NCBI RefSeq assembly: GCF_049674955.1
Contig: NZ_CP187232.1
Location: forward strand, 1,674,001 to 1,738,000
Length of the DNA stretch: 64,000 nt
Direction: 5' to 3'
DNA from: Sphaerisporangium viridialbum
Lineage (GTDB): Bacteria; Actinomycetota; Actinomycetes; Streptosporangiales; Streptosporangiaceae
The translations under genes were made by a program, and so were the position numbers. Below the pieces are notes generated by a model. The model was given only the letters and a program-made list of their open reading frames with translations, did not search any database and had not been told where the DNA came from. Shown piece by piece: positions 9,246-17,182 of this stretch (position 1 is the first letter of the stretch; each line of letters opens with the position of its first letter).

Positions 9246-9317
9246 AGTGATATCCGGCGTCGGTCAAAGTGTAGTCAAAGCTCGGTCAAAGTACAGTCAA
9301 AACGTGCAAATATCACT
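9246..9317 (-). promoter_or_regulatory. Candidate SARP operator: four heptamers at exact 11-bp spacing inside an 8-bp inverted repeat
   Basis: GTCAAA(G/A) starts at 9263, 9274, 9285 and 9296, a strict 11-bp period (7-bp repeats with 4-bp spacers). This is the layout of DnrI/ActII-ORF4-type SARP sites. The array is flanked by AGTGATAT (9246-9253) and ATATCACT (9310-9317), which are inverted copies. Read on the minus strand, each repeat is CTTTGAC and contains TTGAC. A TATCAC -10-like box (9252-9247) lies 10 bp after the last repeat, about 45 bp before the aldo/keto reductase start. Assignment to a particular SARP is inference. Confidence 0.6.
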
Positions 9318-9422
9318 TACTTCGAAGGGTCCAGAGCATACAGCAGAGCAACAATTTAATTCGCTTATATGTATTAAATGGCATCACAGCACGGGCGATA
9401 TTCATGATCCATGGGAACGGTC

Positions 9423-9468
9423 CTTTTTGATCGCCCCCGGAAAGGCCGCGCGGAAGGTGATCAAAAGG
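9423..9468 (-). terminator. Inverted repeat, possible terminator of the 2,3-dehydratase transcript
   Basis: CTTTTTGATC (9423-9432) and GATCAAAAGG (9459-9468) are inverted copies differing by one extra T, with a 26-nt GC-rich loop. The element lies 52-97 bp after the 2,3-dehydratase stop on the minus strand and ends in an A/T run. It could equally be a regulatory hairpin. Confidence 0.4.
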
Positions 9469-9519
9469 CTCCCGTGCGCACCCGGGAAACCGCGCGAGGC
9501 GCGTTTCGGGCCCCCGGCC

Positions 9520-10935
9520 CTAAGCGCGCGGAGAATCGCCCCCGCTCGCGGAGGTCAGGCTGTACAGGCAGGCGCTGAGCGTGCGCGCCTGCACGTTCAC
9601 GTAGTAGCTGTGCCGGAGGAGCTCTCCAAGCTGGTGCAGGGTGAGCCACCGGAAGTCCGGATGGCCGAGCGTGGGGTCCAGGTCCGTCTCGACGATGAGG
9701 TAGCGGTTCCTGGCACTGTAGAAGCGCCCGCCCTCCTCCGACAGGATGGTGTCGAACCGGACGCGGCCGCGCCGGGCCCCGAGGATCTCGTCCAGGAAGA
9801 GCGGCCTGGCCTCGGGCGGCAGGTGGTCGTAGTTGCCCGGGGTGTACTGCACGGTCGGCGCCAGCTCCACGATGTCGGTGTTGCCCGGCTCGACCCGCGC
9901 GTTCACCAGGGCGTGGAGCACCCCGTCGATCTCGCGGACGAGGAACGCGATGACCCCCATGCCGACGGGCTCGATCATCGGCTGGGTCCAGTGGCCGACC
10001 TCGCGGCCGCTCGCGGCGACGCTCACGCCGATGACGTCGAAGAACCTGCCGGTCTCGTGGGAGATCTTCCCGCCGGCCCGGCGCCAGTGCCGCAGCCGGT
10101 TGAGCGGGATCCGCTCGGTCCTGATCTCCACCGTGGAACGGATGCCGGTGGTCCAGCTCAGGATCTCCTCGATGCGGTGCTGGCCGCCCTGGCCGGGATC
10201 GCAGGACCGGACGAGCGCGGCGCGGAACCCGTCGTCGCCGGAGCCCAGCGTCGCGGCCGTCCCCTCGCCGGAGAACGGCAGGCAGGCCAGCACCGTACGG
10301 GCGTCCATGTTCACCAGGTCCGGCACGGACAGCAGCTCGTGCACCTGCCCCAGTGTCAGCCAGCAGAAGCCGTCGATGAGTTCGACGTCCTCGGTGACCT
10401 CCACGACCATGTTCCTGTTGCGCTTGCGGTAGAACCAGGCCCCCTGTTCCGACTGCCGCACGTCGGCCAGCACGCGTCCGGAGGGGTTGCGGAAGTGGTC
10501 GAGGTAGGGCACCGGCCTGCCCTGGTGCACCCGCGTGTAGTTGCTGCGGGTGGCCTGCACCGTGGGGGACAGCTGGAGCCCGTTGTGGTTGCCCGGCTCG
10601 TTCTTGGCCTGCATGAGCAGGTGCAGGACGCCGTCGAACTCCTTGACCAGGATGCCGAGGATGCCGACCTCCGGCTGGTTGATGATCGGCTGCGTCCACG
10701 CCGCCACGGGACTTCCGGGGAGCCGGACGTCCAGCCCCTCGATGGTGAAGAACCTGCCGCTCCGGTGGACGATGTTCCCCGTCACCGCGTCGTGGCGCCA
10801 GCCGGCCAGCTCGTCGAGCGCCAGCCGGTCCACATTCATATATGAGTGCGCCGACAATTCGGAGAGCCAATGGCGGACGGCCGTGACGTGCCTGAAATGG
10901 GCCCCTCCCGAAAGAGCGGACTCGGCGATTCTCAC
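9520..10935 (-). CDS. NDP-4-keto-6-deoxyhexose 2,3-dehydratase (EvaA-type)
   Basis: The 471-aa protein is built of two homologous halves. Each contains a W(R)xxAxTGxIxHxSGRFFxIxG-like segment and a WTQPxIxxPExGxxxFLVxExDGVLHxLxxAxxEPGN-like segment, near residues 45-115 and 275-350. This duplication is typical of the TDP-4-keto-6-deoxy-D-glucose 2,3-dehydratases EvaA, TylCVI and Gra-27. They eliminate the C-2 hydroxyl to give a 2-deoxy-3,4-diketo sugar. The GTG start at 10935 has only a weak RBS, but the segment HWLSELSAHSY after it looks native to the family. It initiates the deoxysugar branch with the C-methyltransferase and aminotransferase nearby. Confidence 0.93.
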   Translation of the reverse strand: MRIAESALSGGAHFRHVTAVRHWLSELSAHSYMNVDRLALDELAGWRHDAVTGNIVHRSGRFFTIEGLDVRLPGSPVAAWTQPIINQPEVGILGILVKEFDGVLHLLMQAKNEPGNHNGLQLSPTVQATRSNYTRVHQGRPVPYLDHFRNPSGRVLADVRQSEQGAWFYRKRNRNMVVEVTEDVELIDGFCWLTLGQVHELLSVPDLVNMDARTVLACLPFSGEGTAATLGSGDDGFRAALVRSCDPGQGGQHRIEEILSWTTGIRSTVEIRTERIPLNRLRHWRRAGGKISHETGRFFDVIGVSVAASGREVGHWTQPMIEPVGMGVIAFLVREIDGVLHALVNARVEPGNTDIVELAPTVQYTPGNYDHLPPEARPLFLDEILGARRGRVRFDTILSEEGGRFYSARNRYLIVETDLDPTLGHPDFRWLTLHQLGELLRHSYYVNVQARTLSACLYSLTSASGGDSPRA

Positions 10936-11244
10936 CTGTGCCGGCTGGGCGGAGAGTGTGGGAATGGTGGGCTCCTAACGGGCGGCTCACACACGTGGCG
11001 GCCATCCACGCTCAACGGCGAACATGCCACGGCGGTATAGGCCCGCTCAACCCCCCTGTCGCATTCAGGAACCCCTATTCCGCCCTGCGCGGGGAAACAG
11101 GGGTTCTCCCCGGGTCGACCCCCTAATAGCCTCGGGATCCGATGGAGGTAAGGGCATTGCGAGGCGATCGGGGCGTTCATCGCTATGGGAGCCGCGGCTC
11201 GGGCGGGCTGGCAGCATGAAAATCTGATCATTAGAGTGGGCGCC
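10936..11244. promoter_or_regulatory. Divergent promoter region with LuxR-type half-palindromes
   Basis: This is 309 bp between divergent genes. GGAACCCCTATT occurs at 11068-11079, and GAACCCCT (11069-11076) is mirrored by AGGGGTTC (11099-11106). A further GACCCCCTAATAG-like copy starts near 11118. These match the right arm of the 16-bp palindrome at 15847-15862. No coding potential is convincing here. Confidence 0.5.
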
Positions 11245-11814
11245 ATGACCGATCACGCGGAGATCCGGGCAGGCGACCGTGACCGGGACAACGTGGCCGA
11301 GACGCTGCGCGTCGCCCTCAGCGAGGGCCGCATCAGCATCGAAGAGCTGCACGAACGGCTCGACCGCACGTACGCGGCGCGCACCCGCGGAGAGCTGGAC
11401 GTCATCGTGGCCGACCTGCCGCAGGCGGGCGATCTGCCCGCGCCACTGGCGGACACCTCCGACATACTGCGGCTCCACACGCGCGGCAGAAGGAACCTGA
11501 GGCAGACCGGATACTGGGTCGTCCCCCCGCACATCAGCGCCAAGGTCGCGTGGGGCAAGGTCAGGATCGACTTCACCCAGGCGATCTGCCACCACGGTGA
11601 GGTCTCCGTCGAGGTGGAGTGCGGACTCGGGGACATCGTGCTGTTGGTTCCGCACGGCTGGCGGGTCCGCGCCGACGAGGTGATCACCAGGTCGATGGGC
11701 AGCGTCCACAACAAGCCCCACCATCCCCCGGCTCCGGACGCGGTCACGCTGCGGCTCTTCGGTCACGTGCGGATCGGCGACGTCTGGGTGAGGTACCGCC
11801 GCCCTCGTGCCTGA
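11245..11814 (+). CDS. DUF1707 (SHOCT-like) domain protein
   Basis: The 189-aa product has an N-terminal DUF1707 domain (residues about 5-60, RAGDRDRDNVAETLRVALSEG and the ELHERLDRTYAARTRGEL helix). A beta-rich C-terminal half resembles the LiaF-type cell-wall-stress C-terminal domain common in actinomycetes. No membrane segment is evident. The ATG at 11245 begins the domain directly. Its function is unknown. It may be a host gene caught in the locus or a regulator-like accessory protein. It precedes the sugar operon by 83 bp, so read-through is possible. Confidence 0.82.
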   Translation: MTDHAEIRAGDRDRDNVAETLRVALSEGRISIEELHERLDRTYAARTRGELDVIVADLPQAGDLPAPLADTSDILRLHTRGRRNLRQTGYWVVPPHISAKVAWGKVRIDFTQAICHHGEVSVEVECGLGDIVLLVPHGWRVRADEVITRSMGSVHNKPHHPPAPDAVTLRLFGHVRIGDVWVRYRRPRA

Positions 11815-11897
11815 CAGTGGCCCGGCAGGGTGCCGCCGGTGGTGCGCGGGCCGTCCCGGTCGGCCGGGGATCGTCGACACTACCGAAGGAGTCAGTC

Positions 11898-13112
11898 ATG
11901 TCATGCCGGGTCTGTTCGGGTCGGCTCACCGAGTTCGCGGACTTCGGGCGCCAGCCCGTCTCCGACGCGTTCGTCACCCCCGGCGACACCAGGGAGGAGT
12001 TCTCCTTCCGGCTCGCGGTAGGGATCTGCGAGACCTGCACGATGGTGCAGCTGCTTGAGGAGGTCCCCCGGGAGCGCATGTTCCACGAGGCCTACCCCTA
12101 TCTCTCCTCCGGCTCCTCGGTCATGCGCGAGCACTTCCAGGCACTGGCCAAGAGCCTGCTGGCCACGGAGCTGTCGGGGCCCGACCCCTTCGTCGTCGAG
12201 CTCGGCTGCAACGACGGCACGATGCTCAGGAGCATCGCCGAGGCGGGCGTGCGGCACCTGGGCGTCGAGCCGTCCGGTGGGGTGGCCGACCTGGCCGCCT
12301 CCAAGGGGGTGCGGGTGGTCAAGGACTTCTTCGAGGAGGCGACCGCGCGCCGGATCCGCGACGCCGACGGCCCGGCGGACGTCATCTACGCCGCCAACAC
12401 CCTGTGCCACATCCCGTACATGGAGTCGATCCTGAGCGGGGTCGACGCGCTGCTGCGGCCGGACGGCGTCTTCGTGTTCGAGGACCCCTACCTCGCGGAC
12501 ATCCTGGAGCGCGCCTCCTTCGACCAGATCTACGACGAGCACTTCTTCTACTTCGCCGCCGGGTCCGTGCAGGAGATGGCGCGGCGGTCGGGGTTCGAGC
12601 TGGTCGGCGTCGAGCGGCTGCCCGTGCATGGAGGCGAGGTCCGTTACACCCTCGCGCGCGCGGGCGCGAGGCGGCGGAGCCCGGCGGTGGACGAGCTGCT
12701 GGCCGCCGAGGCCTCGGCCGGGGTCACCGACCTGGCTACGCTCCGGGGGTTCGCCGCCCGCGTCGAGCGCACGCGCGACGAGCTCGTGGAGCTGCTGACC
12801 GGCCTGCGCGACAAGGGGGCCACGGTGGCCGGGTACGGCGCGACCGCCAAGAGCGCCACCGTGCTGAACTACTGCGGCATCGGGCCCGAGCTGGTGCCCT
12901 TCATCTGCGACACCACCCCCGCCAAGCAGGGCAGGCTCACGCCCGGATCGGGCATCCCGGTCAGGGGGCCCGAGGCGTTCGCGGGCCCCTACCCCGAGTA
13001 CGCCGTGCTGTTCGCCTGGAACCACGCGGAAGAGATCATGGCCAAGGAACGGGCGTTCAGGGAGGCGGGCGGCAGGTGGATCCTGTACGTCCCCGAGGTG
13101 CGCCTTGTCTGA
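11898..13112 (+). CDS. NDP-hexose C-3 methyltransferase (EvaC/TylCIII-type)
   Basis: The 404-aa protein has the three parts of sugar C-methyltransferases. An N-terminal zinc site carries Cys3/Cys6 and Cys44/Cys47. A central SAM fold has VVELGCNDGTML. The C-terminal domain carries GYGATAKSATVLNYC. Family members (TylC3, EvaC) methylate C-3 of a 3-keto or 3-amino-4-keto sugar, giving a quaternary branch carbon. The ATG at 11898 is preceded by GAAGGAG. The stop overlaps the TTG of the next gene, forming a three-gene operon of methyltransferase, 4-ketoreductase and epimerase. Confidence 0.95.
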   Translation: MSCRVCSGRLTEFADFGRQPVSDAFVTPGDTREEFSFRLAVGICETCTMVQLLEEVPRERMFHEAYPYLSSGSSVMREHFQALAKSLLATELSGPDPFVVELGCNDGTMLRSIAEAGVRHLGVEPSGGVADLAASKGVRVVKDFFEEATARRIRDADGPADVIYAANTLCHIPYMESILSGVDALLRPDGVFVFEDPYLADILERASFDQIYDEHFFYFAAGSVQEMARRSGFELVGVERLPVHGGEVRYTLARAGARRRSPAVDELLAAEASAGVTDLATLRGFAARVERTRDELVELLTGLRDKGATVAGYGATAKSATVLNYCGIGPELVPFICDTTPAKQGRLTPGSGIPVRGPEAFAGPYPEYAVLFAWNHAEEIMAKERAFREAGGRWILYVPEVRLV

Positions 13113-14079
13113 CCCGGGCGGGCCGCTCGTCGTGGTCCTCGGCGCCTCGGGCTTCGTGGGCTCCGCCCTGGTCGAGAAGCTCGTCCTCCGTCGCGTGCGG
13201 CTGCGCCTGGTGGCGCGCCGGCTCTCGCCGGTCCCCGGCGGCGGCCCGGCGGAGGTCGACGTACGCCGCGCCGACCTCGCCGTCCCCGGCCAGGTCGCGG
13301 AGGCGGTCGCGGGGGCCGACGTCGTGGTCAACATGCTGCTGCACGGCGACTGGCGCACGGCCACGGACGCGGTGGACCAGGTGAACCGCGGTGTGGTGAG
13401 CGACATCGTCGAGACGATCCGGGCCGAGCGCGGGCCGGGCCCGCCGCCGGTCGTCCTGTTCCCCGGGTCGACGTCGCAGGCCGGCTCGCGGGTCCCGGCC
13501 CGCATCGACGGGACGGAGCCCGACGACCCCGAGACCCCCTACGACCGGCAGAAGACGGCCGCGGAGGGCCTGCTCAAGGCGGCCACGGCGCAGGGGGTGG
13601 TGCGCGGCGTCACGCTGCGCCTGCCCACGGTGTTCGGTGGCGGCGTCACGCCGGACGCCGACCGCGGCGTGGTCGCGGCGATGGCGCGCCGCGCCCTGGC
13701 CGGCGAGCCGCTCACCATGTGGGGCGACGGCGGCGTCGAGCGCGACCTGCTCTACGTCGGCGACACCGCCGAGGCCTTCCTGGCGGCGCTCGACCACGCG
13801 GACGCGCTCGCAGGCGGGCACTGGCTGCTCGGCACGGGCCGGGGCACGAGCGTCCGCGACCTGTTCACCGCCATCGCGGAGGCCGTGTCCGAGTACACCG
13901 GAGCCCCTCCCGTGCCCGTCATCTCCACACCACCGCCGGATGGGGCGACTCTCATGGACCTGAAGAGCGTGGTGGCCGATCCGGCCGCCTTCCGGCGGCG
14001 CACCGGCTGGACGGCGCGGGTGCCGCTCCAGGAGGCGCTGCGCCGCACGGTCGCCTCCGTGGCGGGCGGGCGGGCATGA
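13105..14079 (+). CDS. NDP-hexose 4-ketoreductase (extended SDR, EvaE/TylCIV-type)
   Basis: The 324-aa extended short-chain dehydrogenase has a dinucleotide motif GASGFVGS near residue 13, a PGSTSQAG serine region and a YDRQK catalytic Tyr/Lys pair. Deoxysugar 4-ketoreductases of this type set the C-4 configuration in the final step. The start is a TTG overlapping the previous gene by 8 bp, with GAGG six bases upstream. The stop shares ATGA with the next gene. The context makes a sugar role much more likely than another SDR reaction. Confidence 0.92.
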   Translation: MSDPGGPLVVVLGASGFVGSALVEKLVLRRVRLRLVARRLSPVPGGGPAEVDVRRADLAVPGQVAEAVAGADVVVNMLLHGDWRTATDAVDQVNRGVVSDIVETIRAERGPGPPPVVLFPGSTSQAGSRVPARIDGTEPDDPETPYDRQKTAAEGLLKAATAQGVVRGVTLRLPTVFGGGVTPDADRGVVAAMARRALAGEPLTMWGDGGVERDLLYVGDTAEAFLAALDHADALAGGHWLLGTGRGTSVRDLFTAIAEAVSEYTGAPPVPVISTPPPDGATLMDLKSVVADPAAFRRRTGWTARVPLQEALRRTVASVAGGRA

Positions 14080-14681
14080 GACACCGCGAGCTGGCGGTGA
14101 CCGGCGCCTTCGAGTTCGTCCCCGAGACGTTCCCCGACGACCGCGGCGCCTTCGTCTCCACCTTCCAGGAGGCGGCTTTCGCCGAGGCGGTCGGGCACCC
14201 GCTGTTCCCGGTCGCGCAGGCCAGCCAGAGCACGTCGAAGCGGGGAGTGGTCCGGGGCGTCCACTACACCCTCGCACCGCCGGGGACGGCGAAGTACGTG
14301 TACTGCACCAGGGGCAGGGCGCTGGACATGGTGGTCGACCTCAGGGTGGGGTCGCCGACCTTCGGCCGCTGGGACCAGGTGGAGCTGGCCGGCGACACCT
14401 GCCGCTCGGTCTACCTCCCGCCGGGCGTCGGGCACGCCTTCGCCGCGCTCGACGACGACACGGTGGTGTGCTACCTGCTCTCGCAGGAGTACCGGAAGAA
14501 GAACGAGCTGGCGGTGTCGGTCTTCGACGCGGAGATCGGGCTGCGCCTTCCGTCCGGGCGGGACCCGATCCTGTCGGAGCGCGACATGCTGGCCCCCACG
14601 GTGTCCGGCGCCGCGGAGCGCGGCCTGCTGCCCCGGTACAAGGCCTGCCTGGCCGTCGAGAAGGGGTTCGGGCGGCCCTGA
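14076..14681 (+). CDS. dTDP-4-keto-hexose 3,5-epimerase family protein (EvaD/TylCVII-type)
   Basis: The 201-aa RmlC-like cupin has catalytic-site residues in place: His63 in RGVHY, Lys73 in GTAKYVYC and Tyr133 in CYLLSQEY, plus YLPPGVGHAF. Family members epimerise C-5, or C-3 and C-5, of 4-keto-6-deoxyhexoses and so convert the D- to the L-series. The ATG overlaps the 4-ketoreductase stop (ATGA). It is the last gene of the sugar operon and converges with the aminotransferase 9 bp away. Confidence 0.94.
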   Translation: MRHRELAVTGAFEFVPETFPDDRGAFVSTFQEAAFAEAVGHPLFPVAQASQSTSKRGVVRGVHYTLAPPGTAKYVYCTRGRALDMVVDLRVGSPTFGRWDQVELAGDTCRSVYLPPGVGHAFAALDDDTVVCYLLSQEYRKKNELAVSVFDAEIGLRLPSGRDPILSERDMLAPTVSGAAERGLLPRYKACLAVEKGFGRP

Positions 14682-14690
14682 ACCGGGAGG

Positions 14691-15800
14691 CTACAGGGTC
14701 TTCAGCACCTCGCGCAGCGTGGAGATGACCTTCTCCTGCACCTCGACCGGCAGCGAGGGGTACATCGGCAGGGAGAAGATCTGGCCGGCCAGCTCCTCGG
14801 TCACCGGCAGGCTGCCGCGCGCGTAACCGAGATGCGCGAAGCCGGACATGGTGTGGACCGGCCAGGGGTAGCTGATGTTGAGGTGGATGTCGTGCGCGCG
14901 CAGCGCCTCGATGATGTCGTCGCGCCGGGGATGCCGCACGACGTACAGGTAGTAGACGTGCTCGTTGCCCTCGGCGACCGAGGGGAGCACCAGCTCGGTG
15001 TCGCTGAGGCCCTCGGCGTAGCGCGCCGCCACGGCCCGCCTGCCGGCGATGTACCGGTCGAGCCTGCGGAGCTTGCGGCGCAGGATCTCGGCCTGCACCT
15101 CGTCCAGCCGGGAGTTGTGCCCCGGCGTCTCCACCACGTAGTACGTCTGCTCCATGCCGTAGTAGCGATGCCTGCGCAGGTTGGCGTCCACGGCGTCGTC
15201 GGAGGTGATCGTCGCCCCGCCGTCCCCGTAGGCGCCGAGCACCTTGGTCGGGTAGAAGGAGAACGCGGCCGCCGCGCCCGTCGACCCGGCCACCCTGCCG
15301 TGACGGCGGGCGCCGTGGGCCTGCGCGCAGTCCTCCAGGATCACCAGGTCGTGCCGGGCCGCGAGCCGTTCGAGCGGCGCCAGGTCCACGCACTGCCCGT
15401 ACAGGTGGACGGGCAGCAGGCACCGGGTGCGCGGGGTGATGGCGGCCTCGACCTGGGAGACGTCCATCAGGTAGGTGTCCGGGTCGACGTCGGTGAAGAC
15501 CGGGGTGGCGCCCACCCCGTCGACGGCGACCACCGTCGGCGCCGCCGTGTTGGACACGGTGATCACCTCGTCGCCCCTGCCGACGCCCAGGGCCTGCAGG
15601 CCGAGCTTGATGGCGTTGGTGCCGTTGTCGACGCCCGCGCAGTGGCGCACCCCGTGGTAGGCCGCGAACTCCCTTTCGAAGGAACGGACGCTCTCGCCGA
15701 GGACGAGCTGCCCGGAGCGGAACACGGTCTCCACGGCGTCGGCGATGTCCTCGCGCTCGGCGTCGTACTCCGTCAGGTAGTCCCAGACACGGGTGGGCAT
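14691..15800 (-). CDS. DegT/DnrJ/EryC1 sugar aminotransferase, probable C-3 aminotransferase
   Basis: The 369-aa PLP enzyme of the sugar aminotransferase family has the PLP lysine Lys186 in FSFYPTKVLGAYGDGG, Asp157 in ILEDCAQAHGA, and the DNGTNAIKLGLQALG cofactor phosphate region. In a cassette with a 2,3-dehydratase and C-3 methyltransferase it most likely aminates the 3-keto sugar, as EvaB does. The start at 15800 follows a GGAGGACG-type RBS. It is transcribed divergently from the glycosyltransferase through a region with strong palindromes. Confidence 0.92.
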   Translation of the reverse strand: MPTRVWDYLTEYDAEREDIADAVETVFRSGQLVLGESVRSFEREFAAYHGVRHCAGVDNGTNAIKLGLQALGVGRGDEVITVSNTAAPTVVAVDGVGATPVFTDVDPDTYLMDVSQVEAAITPRTRCLLPVHLYGQCVDLAPLERLAARHDLVILEDCAQAHGARRHGRVAGSTGAAAAFSFYPTKVLGAYGDGGATITSDDAVDANLRRHRYYGMEQTYYVVETPGHNSRLDEVQAEILRRKLRRLDRYIAGRRAVAARYAEGLSDTELVLPSVAEGNEHVYYLYVVRHPRRDDIIEALRAHDIHLNISYPWPVHTMSGFAHLGYARGSLPVTEELAGQIFSLPMYPSLPVEVQEKVISTLREVLKTL

Positions 15801-15846
15801 CGACGTCCTCCTCGGATTCGGGCTTAGCGTAATCACGGCCGCCCGA

Positions 15847-15862
15847 ATAGGGGAACCCCTAT
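15847..15862. promoter_or_regulatory. 16-bp perfect palindrome ATAGGGGAACCCCTAT, candidate LuxR-type operator
   Basis: Two perfect 7-bp arms (ATAGGGG and CCCCTAT) flank AA. It closely resembles the published PAS-LuxR consensus CTVGGGAWWTCCCBAG of polyene clusters. It lies between the divergent aminotransferase and glycosyltransferase genes, 47 bp from the aminotransferase start. Related copies lie at 15914-15929 and 11068-11106. Confidence 0.6.
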
Positions 15863-15913
15863 CGGGTGGGGTGGGTGAGGGGGGGTGACAGGGGGGATTA
15901 GGGGGTGACGTGA

Positions 15914-15929
15914 TTCGGGGAACCCTTAT
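15914..15929. promoter_or_regulatory. Second copy of the GGGGAACCC(C/T)TAT element
   Basis: TTCGGGGAACCCTTAT matches 13 of 16 positions of the palindrome at 15847-15862. It lies 50-66 bp before the glycosyltransferase ATG, where an activator site would be expected. The G-rich DNA between the two copies also carries GGGGGTGAC twice, at 15881 and 15901. Confidence 0.5.
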
Positions 15930-15979
15930 TAGGTTCATTAGTAGCGCATACCCGCGTAATCTGCCGGAGAGATTCCCAC

Positions 15980-17182
15980 ATGACGCGACACTATCTTTTC
16001 ATGTGTCATCCCGATCATGGTCATGTATTACCGAATCTGGCCGTGGTCGCCGAATTGGTTCGCAGAGGAAACCGGGTCACCTACCTGACCGCGCAGAGCA
16101 TGGCGGCCATCGTGGAAAAGACCGGTGCCACCGTTCTGTGTTACGACTCGAAATACCGCAAGGCGAACTTCCTGGATCTGGCGAACGACCCGCTGTATCT
16201 GCTGTCCCTTCTGCTGGACGAGAGCCAGTCCATGCTGGAGGCTCTCGACGAGTGGATGCCCGGCCGGCCGGACATGATCGTGTACGACACCTCCATCCTC
16301 TACGCGGGGCGCGTCCTCGCCAGGAAATGGCGGCGCCCGGCGGCGCAGCTCATCCCCTTCTTCGCGTCGAACCCGCACTTCTCCTACCTCAACGCCATCT
16401 ACAACCACGGCGGGGACGGCCCGGGCGAGGGCCCCACGCTGTCCCGCTGGGTGGACGACATGCTCATCAGGATCGGCGCGATGGCCGGCTCCCACGGGGT
16501 CGACGTGCCGGCCGCGGAACTGTGGTGGGAGGTTCAGGACTTCAGCCTGGTCACCATCCCCCGGGCGTTCCAGTTCGCGGGCGACACCTTCGACGAGCGG
16601 TTCGCCTTCGTCGGGCCCTGCCTGGGAGAACGGAGCTTCCTCGGCGAGTGGGAGCCCCCGGCGGGCGGGCTTCCGATCGCGCTGGTCTCGTTCGGGGCGG
16701 TGTTCAACCAGCACCCCGAGTTCTTCCGCACCTGCGTCGAGGCCTTCGGTGACCTGCCATGGCACGTGGTCATGACGGTGGCGGAGGGACTGGACCCCGC
16801 CGAGCTCGGCCCGCTGCCCCCCAACATCGAGGTGCACCGCTGGGTGCCGCACCTGACCGTGCTGCGCCACGCGTCCGTGGCGGTCACGCACGGCGGCATG
16901 GGCACGGTCATGGAGGCCCTGCACTCGGGCTGCCCCATGGTGGTCGTCCCGACCTCCGACCTCGACCGGCCCACAGGCAGGCGCATCGAGGAGCTGAGCC
17001 TCGGCCGGGTCCTGCCTCCCGGGGAGGTCACGGCGGAGCGGCTGCGCGAGGCCGTGCTCGGCGTCGCGGCGGACCAGGACGTGCGGCGCGCCACGGACGC
17101 GATGCGGCGGGACGTCCGGGCGGCGGGCGGGGCCGTCCGCGCCGCGGACGAGATCGAGCAGTACCTGACGCGGACCGGCTGA
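15980..17182 (+). CDS. GT-B glycosyltransferase, macrolide/UGT family
   Basis: The 400-aa GT1-fold enzyme has an N-terminal acceptor half starting MTRHYLFMCHPDHGHV and a C-terminal nucleotide-sugar half with THGGMGTVMEALHSGCPMVVVP. The sugar-contacting Asp-Gln seen in many relatives appears as Asp-Arg (SDLDRPT). It is the only glycosyltransferase in the window and should attach the amino sugar made by the adjacent cassette. It is divergent from the aminotransferase and overlaps the following SARP start (TGATG). Confidence 0.93.
   Translation: MTRHYLFMCHPDHGHVLPNLAVVAELVRRGNRVTYLTAQSMAAIVEKTGATVLCYDSKYRKANFLDLANDPLYLLSLLLDESQSMLEALDEWMPGRPDMIVYDTSILYAGRVLARKWRRPAAQLIPFFASNPHFSYLNAIYNHGGDGPGEGPTLSRWVDDMLIRIGAMAGSHGVDVPAAELWWEVQDFSLVTIPRAFQFAGDTFDERFAFVGPCLGERSFLGEWEPPAGGLPIALVSFGAVFNQHPEFFRTCVEAFGDLPWHVVMTVAEGLDPAELGPLPPNIEVHRWVPHLTVLRHASVAVTHGGMGTVMEALHSGCPMVVVPTSDLDRPTGRRIEELSLGRVLPPGEVTAERLREAVLGVAADQDVRRATDAMRRDVRAAGGAVRAADEIEQYLTRTG

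Larger units (their letters stand above)
9205..9519. promoter_or_regulatory. Unusually AT-rich intergenic region upstream of the aldo/keto reductase
   Basis: This is 315 bp with no convincing gene. It is clearly more AT-rich than its surroundings, especially at 9300-9430. It holds the GTCAAAG array (9263-9302) and a terminator-like inverted repeat (9423-9468), which are listed separately. The aldo/keto reductase is read away from it on the minus strand and the 2,3-dehydratase ends at its right edge. Confidence 0.5.

Noticed and set aside
9263..9302. Four short direct repeats as a possible CRISPR array
   Set aside because: Repeats of 7 bp with 4-bp spacers are far too short; the spacing fits a transcription factor site.
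9205..10845. Plus-strand frame starting in the AT-rich gap and running through the 2,3-dehydratase gene
   Set aside because: Beyond the first 100 codons it is simply the antisense of the dehydratase, and the beginning has no homology features or good RBS.
13098..13110. GTG at 13098 as start of the 4-ketoreductase
   Set aside because: It is out of frame with the SDR domain; the TTG at 13105 is in frame, with an RBS at suitable distance.
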